Part shown: in pieces, positions 1-5,203 of the stretch
How positions within the stretch are numbered: position 1 is the first letter of the stretch
How the letters are laid out: every line of letters starts with the position of its first letter
Notes under the pieces: generated by a model
Seen by the model: the letters and a program-made list of their open reading frames with translations, nothing else
The model's database searches: none
Told to the model about the DNA's origin: nothing
Made by a program: the position numbers and the translations under genes
Source: an uncultured bacterium
GTDB lineage: Bacteria > Omnitrophota > Gorgyraeia > Gorgyraeales > Gorgyraeaceae
Direction of reading: 5' to 3'
Length of the DNA stretch: 5,372 bases
Assembly (NCBI GenBank): GCA_913009675.1
Contig: CAJVXD010000102.1
Location: forward strand, 1-5,372

Positions 1-77
1 TCGTGAGAATGTACCCTTCCTATTTATTATTTTCTTTTGCCTTTTTTTTCTTCTTCTTTCTCTTTTCTTTTTTTTTT
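1..77. other. T-rich sequencing noise at the contig end (non-biological)
   Basis: This stretch is almost entirely T and C with long T runs and lies directly outside a complete Illumina adapter. Read on the opposite strand it is an A-rich string following the adapter's outer end, which is what a read shows after running past the end of a short library fragment. The open frame from base 3 through this stretch would encode a phenylalanine-rich segment, but it is an artefact. The first 30 or so bases are more mixed and could include a little real sequence, but nothing supports that. Confidence 0.85.
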
Positions 78-135
78 AATGATACGGCGACCACCGAGAT
101 CTACACTCTTTCCCTACACGACGCTCTTCCGATCT
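78..135 (+). other. Illumina P5/TruSeq universal adapter contamination
   Basis: These 58 bases match, from end to end, the Illumina universal adapter that starts AATGATACGGCGACCACC and ends GACGCTCTTCCGATCT. The flow-cell P5 part comes first and the read-1 primer part follows. Translated in the frame of the downstream gene it gives the peptide DTATTEIYTLSLHDALPI, a well-known signature of adapter read-through in predicted proteins. The genuine insert begins immediately after the last T, at about base 136. Anything joined across this boundary is not a real gene fusion. Confidence 0.98.
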
Positions 136-296
136 CTAATTTGATTTTGCTTTGTAAACATTGCCACGGGGTAGAACATGGATGGGAAAGACAAGATGAA
201 AGAACTATCCATTTTGGCGATACGGTTGATGTTATTAGCGATTTTCGACTTAGCACAAGACTCCAATATGCATGGTCCTTAGAACATGATTTTTAG
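136..296 (+). CDS. HNH endonuclease, C-terminal fragment (5' end lost to adapter)
   Basis: Only the last 53 or so codons are present. They begin with NLILLCKHCHGVEHG, which fits the second half of an HNH nuclease: the N of the motif (codon 138-140), a Cys-x2-Cys pair (codons 153-155 and 162-164) that would complete a zinc site, and the final His (H165-167 or H177-179). The first His and the first Cys pair should lie upstream, where the contig breaks into adapter. HNH proteins are metal-dependent DNA nucleases, and those encoded beside terminase genes, as in HK97 (gp74), assist terminase cleavage at cos sites. The position two small genes before the small terminase fits that role, but a free-standing homing endonuclease is possible. 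The open frame continues upstream to base 3 only through artefact. The stop is TAG at 294-296. Confidence 0.75.
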
Positions 297-435
297 CAAC
301 GGCATACGTTCTCAAGGCTATAGAGCGAGCCATAAATACATCGAAAAAGCCTTGCAACTGGCTGGCGGGATTCCAATGGGAGTCCTGCTTGGCTGGTTGT
401 CACAAATACTATATACTTTTCGTGACGGATTATGA
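286..435 (+). CDS. Small hypothetical phage protein, 49 residues
   Basis: The ATG at 286-288 lies inside the end of the HNH gene, overlapping it by 11 nt, and the TGA at 433-435 overlaps the next gene's start in an ATGA junction. This tiling, in the direction of all the other genes, is the main evidence that it is real. No strong Shine-Dalgarno sequence precedes it, so translation would depend on coupling to the HNH gene. The protein has a polar, basic N-terminal third and a more hydrophobic C-terminal part (about residues 22-45, ALQLAGGIPMGVLLGWLSQ and onward). That part could be a weak membrane segment or an amphipathic helix pair. I do not recognise the family and assign no function. Confidence 0.5.
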   Translation: MIFSNGIRSQGYRASHKYIEKALQLAGGIPMGVLLGWLSQILYTFRDGL

Positions 436-590
436 CAAAAAAACCGAAAAGAAAAGAGAGAAGAAAAGAACACAACATGTCCTATACAATAGAACAACTG
501 AACCATATCTTAGGACAAGCATTAAAAAGTGCCCCTAATAGGCTATTAGAGAGGCGATCGGCACTCAACGCATATATTACCATAGGGTAG
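432..590 (+). CDS. Small basic hypothetical phage protein, 52 residues
   Basis: It starts at the ATG of an ATGA overlap with the preceding small gene and ends at TAG 588-590, 60 nt before the small terminase. The first 14 residues are very basic (KKPKRKERRKEH), and the remainder (SYTIEQLNHILGQALKSA and onward) looks like a short helical region ending in an Arg-rich turn. An internal in-frame ATG at 477-479 follows a purine-rich tract (about 440-470) and would give a 37-residue form, so the true start is uncertain. The basic N-terminus could contact nucleic acid, but this is inference. No family is recognised. Confidence 0.45.
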   Translation: MTKKPKRKERRKEHNMSYTIEQLNHILGQALKSAPNRLLERRSALNAYITIG

Positions 591-610
591 TTTGAGCACA
601 AAGCTAAGAA

Positions 611-624
611 TCCGAAAAATCGGA
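611..624 (+). other. Small perfect hairpin upstream of terS
   Basis: TCCGA (611-615), an AAAA loop (616-619) and TCGGA (620-624) form a perfect 5-bp stem. It sits between the end of the 52-codon gene and the small terminase ribosome binding site. No T tract follows, so it is not a typical intrinsic terminator. It may be a weak mRNA structure or chance. Confidence 0.25.
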
Positions 625-636
625 AAGAAGAGAAAA

Positions 637-643
637 AGAAGGA
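637..643 (+). promoter_or_regulatory. Ribosome binding site of terS
   Basis: AGAAGGA lies 7 nt before the ATG at 651, inside a purine-rich tract of about 40 bases. The spacing is normal and supports 651 as the start. Confidence 0.7.
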
Positions 644-650
644 AAAAGCA

Positions 651-1100
651 ATGTTGACTCGTAAGAAGATAGAATTTATAAAATACTACATAAGGACATT
701 AAACGCTTCAGAGAGTGCAAGACTGGCAGGGTATAGTAGAAGAACTGCCAGAAGCCAAGGCTCAAGACTGTTAACCGATGTGGATGTGAAGTATGAGATT
801 GATAAGGGGATAAAGCTGTTGTCGAGGGAGAATAAGATCTCAAAAGAGAATGTATTGAAAAAGCTATGGGATATCGCAAATAACGACAGGGCAAAGGAAA
901 ACGATAGAATCAGGGCCCTTGAAGTTGTTTCTAAGATAAATAAGTACCATAAAGACAACGATACCAACAAGATAGCAATCTTTCAACAGATAGCAGAAGG
1001 CGCGCTGGAACCGAAAGAGAAAAAGAGTATAAAGGAAAACGACCTATATAGAAGCAATATACCAAGAGATAGGTCAATGGTAGTTATAAAGCATGAGTAA
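651..1100 (+). CDS. terS: Phage terminase small subunit (Terminase_2-like)
   Basis: The 149-residue protein opens with LTRKKIEFIKYYIRTLNASESARLAGYS and onward. This is the pattern of the Terminase_2 (P27/XtmA-like) small subunit family, whose consensus runs LT-x2-Q-x2-F-x3-Y, then N-x-TEAA-x-RAGYS-x3-A and a conserved LL. Residues 5-50 form the helix-turn-helix that binds phage packaging DNA. Residues about 55-100 are charged helices expected to build the oligomer ring, and the Lys/Glu-rich tail (about 100-149) would contact the large subunit. It recognises the concatemeric genome and loads the large subunit for the first cut. The length is typical of the family. A good Shine-Dalgarno sequence precedes the ATG. 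The large subunit follows after an unusually long 276-nt gap. A generic HTH regulator is a less likely reading given the neighbour. Confidence 0.85.
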   Translation: MLTRKKIEFIKYYIRTLNASESARLAGYSRRTARSQGSRLLTDVDVKYEIDKGIKLLSRENKISKENVLKKLWDIANNDRAKENDRIRALEVVSKINKYHKDNDTNKIAIFQQIAEGALEPKEKKSIKENDLYRSNIPRDRSMVVIKHE

Positions 1101-1247
1101 GTATGTTATGTTGTAAGTAACAAGTCCCAAGACGATAACTAAACCAGAACGCAGTTTATTGATGTAAGGTGTTGAGATATAAAGAGATGGGAACAATGAG
1201 CGTAGTTAACAGAACATATATTATAGGCGGTTATATATCAGGTAATA

Positions 1248-1265
1248 GGGGGGCCTCCACCCCCC
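1248..1265 (+). promoter_or_regulatory. G6/C6 hairpin in the terminase gap
   Basis: GGGGGG (1248-1253), loop CCTCCA (1254-1259) and CCCCCC (1260-1265) form a perfect 6-bp all-GC stem. It stands out in a strongly AT-rich gap. No T run follows, so it does not fit a standard intrinsic terminator. On the minus strand the segment 1248-1275 carries five G runs (GGGG, GG, GGGGGG, GG, GG) and could form a two-layer G-quadruplex. Its function is unknown. Confidence 0.4.
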
Positions 1266-1353
1266 ATGCCACCCCTTGTATATATATAAACCCTCTCGCT
1301 AAATTGCAATAAATTTTAAGGTTTTTAGGACTAATGTAACCTAACCCCTTTAT

Positions 1354-1372
1354 TTAAAAGGACTTAAAAGGA
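1354..1372 (+). promoter_or_regulatory. Duplicated ribosome binding site before terL
   Basis: The 9-nt unit TTAAAAGGA occurs twice (1354-1362 and 1364-1372), separated by a single C. Each copy carries an AAGGA Shine-Dalgarno core. The second ends only 4 nt before the ATG at 1377, tighter than usual, and the first ends 14 nt away, looser than usual. The pair supports 1377 as the start and may give a standby binding site. Confidence 0.55.
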
Positions 1373-1376
1373 TTTA

Positions 1377-2822
1377 ATGGATGAAGCAACCATAAATTCA
1401 TACAAAAAGAAATACCTCACATATAAACAAAACCTATATGAGTTTGTATCATTCTTTCTAAAACACTATCTTACATCCAATATCCCCCAGTTTCACATGG
1501 AGACGTACAAGGCTATCCCATACAGAGAACGCCTTGTATTGGCCGCACCAAGAGGGAGTGCTAAATCTACCATAGTATCCGTATTCTACCCCCTATGGCT
1601 TGCGTTATTCGGGAGAAGGAAGGATATAACCATTATCTCCGCTTCTGAGACCCTTGCTATTGAGTGGCTTCGTAAGATTAAAGCCGAGATTGAATCCAAT
1701 CAACTGATTTTAAGCCTTTTTGGGGATTTACGCTCTGATAAGTGGACAGAGTCGCATATTATATTAAGTAACCCGTGGAGGGTGAATATAAGGGCCAGAG
1801 GCGCGGGAGGACAGATTCGGGGTTTCAGGCCAGATTGCGTGATTTTGGATGATATAGAAACAGATGAGTCCGTGGAATCGGAGGACCAGAGACGAAAGCT
1901 CAGGATGTGGTTATTTAGTGCTTGCCTCAATACGCTTCTTCCTAAAGGGCAACTCATTATGATAGGGACTATCCTCCATCCTCTTTCCCTGTTGAATGAT
2001 TGCCTAACCTCAGACAACGGTTGGGAGAAGCGTATCTATACCGCTTATAAGGATGGCATACAGGAAGCAGGTCATGAATTGTGGCCAGAGATGTGGTCGC
2101 ATGAGAAATTACAGATAAGGAAGAGGGAAATTGGTACTTGGGCGTTTCAGAGGGAATATATGAATAATCCTGTATCTGACGCCACTTCCCCCATTAAATC
2201 ACATAATATAAGAGAATGGGTTGAATTGCCTAAGCAGTATTCGGCGGTTATAACAGTTGACCCCGCTTATTCGGATGATGAGAAGGCGGATTGGAAAACA
2301 GCCTCTTTGATAGCTATAGACCAGAATATGAACCGCTATCTGGTTACATACGTCAGGACACATGAGCCTATTGGCACTTTTCAGGATTCGATTATAAACC
2401 TGTGGCTACAGCATAAATTAACCGTTACGGGAGTAGGGATACCCAATCAGGGGGTTGAGAAGGGGTTTTTCAGCTCCTTTCTTAAGAAATGCGAGCAGAG
2501 GAAGATTACGCCTCCCGTGGTAGAACTTAAAAATACCTTTGTGAATACGGCTACGCAGGTTTCCTCAAGGAACAAGACAAGGAGGATTGTGGCCGCCTTA
2601 CAGCCTATATTCCAATCGGGCAAGTATTATATACATAAAGAGCATGTAGAGGCGAAAGAGGAATTATTAACTATCGGGAGTTCCCGATGGGATGATATTG
2701 TGGACACAATGGCTTATGCGGAAAGTATTATCCAGCCCTTTTTTGCAGAACAGGCGGAGGAGAAAGTAAATAGATATGGTGAGCCAGTAAAAAGAGAACT
2801 GGCAAATAACTATGGATATTAA
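1377..2822 (+). CDS. terL: Phage terminase large subunit (packaging ATPase and nuclease)
   Basis: This is the motor that cuts concatemeric phage DNA and pumps it through the portal. In the N-terminal ATPase, residues 57-65 (APRGSAKST) are the Walker A motif with K63 and R59, residues 155-161 (VILDDIE) are Walker B with D158, D159 and E161, and IGT at 196-198 is the coupling motif C. The C-terminal RNase H-like nuclease begins at VDPA (D295) and ends with the WDDIVDTMAYA motif (D439, D440, D443). Between them the family normally has an acidic residue after a GVGI-type strand, but here the sequence is GVGIPNQG, with proline at 356; the nearest acid is E361. At 481 residues the length is normal. 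The layout resembles the psiM2 ORF9-type (TIGR01630-like) large terminases. It overlaps the next gene by 11 nt. Confidence 0.93.
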   Translation: MDEATINSYKKKYLTYKQNLYEFVSFFLKHYLTSNIPQFHMETYKAIPYRERLVLAAPRGSAKSTIVSVFYPLWLALFGRRKDITIISASETLAIEWLRKIKAEIESNQLILSLFGDLRSDKWTESHIILSNPWRVNIRARGAGGQIRGFRPDCVILDDIETDESVESEDQRRKLRMWLFSACLNTLLPKGQLIMIGTILHPLSLLNDCLTSDNGWEKRIYTAYKDGIQEAGHELWPEMWSHEKLQIRKREIGTWAFQREYMNNPVSDATSPIKSHNIREWVELPKQYSAVITVDPAYSDDEKADWKTASLIAIDQNMNRYLVTYVRTHEPIGTFQDSIINLWLQHKLTVTGVGIPNQGVEKGFFSSFLKKCEQRKITPPVVELKNTFVNTATQVSSRNKTRRIVAALQPIFQSGKYYIHKEHVEAKEELLTIGSSRWDDIVDTMAYAESIIQPFFAEQAEEKVNRYGEPVKRELANNYGY

Positions 2823-3039
2823 AATCACCCCCAGTTTGGATTTAATAGGACATAAAAATCAAGCAATAGATAAGTTTATCAGGACCTATGTGGATTTTTG
2901 CGACAAGATGTATGAATCGGGCGTATTTATCAAGAATGTGGAATTTCAGGCGGATAATGAGAATATAAAAAAATTTATTACCGAGTATTTGTCTAAAAAC
3001 CCAAGTGTATCTTCACAACCATTTATATCTGTAAAGTAG
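2812..3039 (+). CDS. Small hypothetical protein between terL and portal, 75 residues
   Basis: The ATG at 2812 lies within the last codons of the large terminase (11-nt overlap) and no strong Shine-Dalgarno sequence precedes it, so it is probably translated by coupling. The stop TAG (3037-3039) sits just before the portal gene, 7 nt upstream of its ATG. The protein looks soluble and helical (about residues 15-35 and 49-62), with no signal peptide, membrane segment or metal motif; one Cys is present at residue 30. I do not recognise the family. Its place between motor and portal suggests an accessory in packaging or head assembly, but that rests on position alone. Confidence 0.65.
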   Translation: MDIKITPSLDLIGHKNQAIDKFIRTYVDFCDKMYESGVFIKNVEFQADNENIKKFITEYLSKNPSVSSQPFISVK

Positions 3040-3044
3040 AGGAG
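3038..3044 (+). promoter_or_regulatory. Ribosome binding site of the portal gene
   Basis: AGAGGAG, a strong Shine-Dalgarno core, ends only 2 nt before the ATG at 3047 and overlaps the TAG stop of the upstream 75-codon gene. The close spacing is unusual. No other in-frame start lies nearby, so 3047 remains the best start, and stop-to-start coupling is likely. Confidence 0.6.
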
Positions 3045-3046
3045 TT

Positions 3047-5203
3047 ATGGCAAAGAAAAAAGAAAAGATAACGAGTACAAAGGAACGGGACATAGTATCC
3101 CAGATTAAACGCAAGGCAACCGATTCTAAGGCTGTTACGGGCACTTGGGCGACCAATCTCGAAAAATGGCATAAGATGAGGATGCGGATAAAAAAGACCA
3201 AGACATTTCCGTTTTCTGGATGTGCAAATATCCGCATGCCTACCATAGAAACAAAGATTAGAAAGCTGAAGGCGGCCCTTATAAATACCATATTTGGTAT
3301 AAGACCCGTTGTTCAAGCAGTTCCCTCTCCTTCAGGTAAATGGGAAACCGCCCAGAAGATAGAGAAGTTTTTAGACCACCTGATAATGGATGTGATTAAG
3401 CTGAAACCGAAAGCCATTATATCCATAGACCAAGCGCTGGAAAAAGGCTTTTATCTTATGAAGCCGTATTGGAAGGTGGACATTATATCCCGCATAGAGA
3501 AACTGTCTTTAGATGATATTTCACTTCAGGAGGGTGCTTGGCTATTCAGTCCCGAGAGAAAGCCTGAAGAAGTGGTAATGGCTTTAAGACAAAAAATAGA
3601 AGTAGATAATTCCGATTGGGTTGCCTCTGATAACGAAAAGGCATTACAGAAAGCCGCGGGAGAAGTTCTATCGGGAAAAGACAAAGTTGACATAGTGCTT
3701 CAAGATGTCATATTTAATTTTCCCGATGTATCTTTATGCGAACCAGAGAAAGTCTATGTTCCGACAGATACGGGTTTTGACCCCCAGAGCGCAAGATGGC
3801 TGATACACGAATTTAAGATGTCTATTGAGACAGTCCGTTTAAATGGAAAGGTTAAAAATTGGGATATTGGTGAAATAGCTGACATAGATTATAAAGTTCA
3901 AAACAATACTTCCCATACATCATTAGGTTCCTTAAGCGACCAAAAGAATATAGAGATTGAAAAAGACACAAGAGAAGGCATAAGCCAGATGGAGCGTTCA
4001 GGAAAGCTGACTATCTGGGAGTATTATGGCTATTCGGATATAAACGGAGACGGGGAAGAAGAGAAATGCGTTATTACGATAGCACCCGATTTTAACAAGG
4101 TTTTAAGAAAAGTTGCATTGCCGTTTGATAGCGGTAAATATCCCTTTGTCAAAATCTTTTATGAGCTAACGGATGATAGATGGTTTTCTCATAGAGGCAT
4201 TCCTGAACTCATAGAGGATATAGTAAAAGAGATAGATATACAGCATATGCAGAAGATTGACCAGCAGACCATCAGAAACGCACCTATGTTTGTCCATAGG
4301 GCGGGTCAGATAAACAAAAACACCGTTCAGTTCATATTCGGTCAATCCATACCTGTAAGCGGTATGAACCAACTGTCAGACATTATTGCACCGATTAACA
4401 ATAGCAATTCAAATGTAGAGTTCAGCTATGAACGGGAGCAGATGATGTTAGAGACAAAGGTTGAGGAGCTTATAGGGCAGGTAGATTTTACCCTTCAATC
4501 TATGATAAATAAGCGACAGCCCAGAACTCTTGGCGAAGTCCAAATGCAACAGCAGAATATGAATATGGTATTTTCATTGGATGCGGAACTTCACAGGGCT
4601 TCTTTTGAAGAATTATTTAACTGGATATGGGAACTCTGGTGTCAGTATGGTGATGATGACTATGAATTTGCGTATTTTGGAAAAGAGGGGTGGGAGAAGA
4701 TAAGACTTACAAGAGAAGAAGTGCAGGGCAAGTATAAAATCACGGTGAGAGGTAATGACCAGAACACAAACCCTCAGGTTAAAATCCAAAAGGCACAGCA
4801 GATAATGTTAGGCGTGCAGAATGAGATAGCAATAAAAATGGGAGTAATCCAGCCTATCCACGTTGCTAACGCCTATAAGAGATTTTATCAGGAGCTTGAT
4901 ATCCCCAATTACGAGGAGTTGGTTGCTACGCCAGAACAGGTAATGCAACAGCAACAACAGCAACAACAGCAACCGCCTCCCGATGACATAAAGCTAAAAG
5001 GCGACGATTTAACTGACGCCGAAAAAGCGCAGGTCTTGGCGAAGAGGGGAATAAACCCAGACGCAAAGGGCAGGGAACTAAAGTCTCAAGCCAAAATACA
5101 GGAAAAGGAAACCGACCAAGCGAGCAAGCAGACATCCCAGATGAAAGATTTGGCTGACATAGCCGCTACAATCGGTGGAGAAGGAGGATTAGGTGGCGAA
5201 TAA
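3047..5203 (+). CDS. Phage portal protein with Gln/Pro-rich tail
   Basis: The portal forms the 12-subunit ring at one head vertex through which the terminase threads DNA and to which the tail or connector attaches. The 718-residue length fits the large, podovirus- or P22-like portals. Typical portal signs are the N-terminal W-x-R and PFSGCANIRMP region (about residues 40-66), the core segment FYELTDDRWFSHRGIPELI and onward (about 371-400, before an ID/QH helix that continues to NAPMFVHRAG), and helical stretches at about 460-530 expected to form the stem and crown. Residues 331-339 (DINGDGEEE) resemble the Asp-rich loop common in such portals. After residue 625 the tail is low-complexity: nine Gln (634-642), three Pro (643-645), then a charged, Lys/Glu/Gln-rich end that may be disordered or coiled. 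The ending GGEGGLGGE is flexible. It overlaps the next gene by 11 nt. Confidence 0.88.
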   Translation: MAKKKEKITSTKERDIVSQIKRKATDSKAVTGTWATNLEKWHKMRMRIKKTKTFPFSGCANIRMPTIETKIRKLKAALINTIFGIRPVVQAVPSPSGKWETAQKIEKFLDHLIMDVIKLKPKAIISIDQALEKGFYLMKPYWKVDIISRIEKLSLDDISLQEGAWLFSPERKPEEVVMALRQKIEVDNSDWVASDNEKALQKAAGEVLSGKDKVDIVLQDVIFNFPDVSLCEPEKVYVPTDTGFDPQSARWLIHEFKMSIETVRLNGKVKNWDIGEIADIDYKVQNNTSHTSLGSLSDQKNIEIEKDTREGISQMERSGKLTIWEYYGYSDINGDGEEEKCVITIAPDFNKVLRKVALPFDSGKYPFVKIFYELTDDRWFSHRGIPELIEDIVKEIDIQHMQKIDQQTIRNAPMFVHRAGQINKNTVQFIFGQSIPVSGMNQLSDIIAPINNSNSNVEFSYEREQMMLETKVEELIGQVDFTLQSMINKRQPRTLGEVQMQQQNMNMVFSLDAELHRASFEELFNWIWELWCQYGDDDYEFAYFGKEGWEKIRLTREEVQGKYKITVRGNDQNTNPQVKIQKAQQIMLGVQNEIAIKMGVIQPIHVANAYKRFYQELDIPNYEELVATPEQVMQQQQQQQQQPPPDDIKLKGDDLTDAEKAQVLAKRGINPDAKGRELKSQAKIQEKETDQASKQTSQMKDLADIAATIGGEGGLGGE
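4946..4972 (+). repeat. Triple 9-bp tandem repeat coding polyglutamine
   Basis: Three perfect copies of CAACAGCAA (4946-4954, 4955-4963, 4964-4972) encode Gln 634-642 of the portal, followed at once by three Pro codons. As a trinucleotide-based tandem array it could change copy number by slippage in steps of 3 residues without breaking the frame. Confidence 0.85.
5181..5187 (+). promoter_or_regulatory. Ribosome binding site of the downstream partial gene
   Basis: AAGGAGG, a near-perfect Shine-Dalgarno sequence, lies 5 nt before a GTG at 5193 and inside the end of the portal gene. It is the strongest site in the window by match and spacing, and it decides the GTG start, since no ATG in that frame precedes the visible coding run. 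Confidence 0.75.

Larger units (their letters stand above)
1101..1376 (+). other. Non-coding gap between terminase genes, with structure
   Basis: The 276 bases between the small and large terminase genes have no convincing gene. They hold a direct repeat GTAAGTA (1097-1103 and 1113-1119), an AT-rich palindrome-like stretch (about 1217-1238), a G6/C6 hairpin (1248-1265), a TATATATATA tract (about 1278-1287) and a duplicated Shine-Dalgarno motif before the large terminase. One small open frame (ATG 1187-1189, second ATG 1196-1198, stop TAA 1310-1312, 41 codons) crosses the hairpin. It has a poor ribosome site and a repetitive product, so it is not called. I found no credible -35/-10 promoter pair and no intrinsic terminator. 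Terminase genes in phages usually abut, so the gap may hold a packaging (cos/pac) or regulatory site. Confidence 0.6.

Noticed and set aside
3..135. N-terminal extension of the HNH frame through bases 3-135, as part of a 97-residue protein
   Set aside because: It translates T-rich noise and an Illumina adapter; only the part from about base 136 is biological.
293..506. Two overlapping minus-strand frames of about 61-62 codons
   Set aside because: They oppose two tightly tiled plus-strand genes, have no ribosome site and run against every other gene in the window.
676..970. Minus-strand frames opposite the small terminase
   Set aside because: They are shadows of a recognised plus-strand gene, with Ser/Leu/Phe-rich products typical of antisense translation.
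1248..1290. Intrinsic terminator at the G6/C6 hairpin
   Set aside because: The stem is followed by ATGCCACCCC and then alternating T/A, not a T run.
1276..1337. Promoter in the terminase gap (TTGTAT or TTGCAA with TATAAA or TAATGT)
   Set aside because: No pair has both acceptable boxes and a 16-18 nt spacer; TTGCAA (1304-1309) to TAATGT (1332-1337) has a 22-nt spacer.
1700..2017. 105-codon minus-strand frame opposite the large terminase
   Set aside because: It lies fully inside the conserved ATPase domain coding sequence and has no recognisable domain.
3013..3316. Two minus-strand frames opposite the portal start
   Set aside because: They are shadows of the portal's Lys-rich N-terminus, and the apparent hydrophobicity comes from reverse-complemented Lys/Glu codons.
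4926..5135. 69-codon minus-strand frame opposite the portal tail
   Set aside because: Its composition reflects the antisense of the Gln/Pro repeat, and it has no ribosome site or neighbour.
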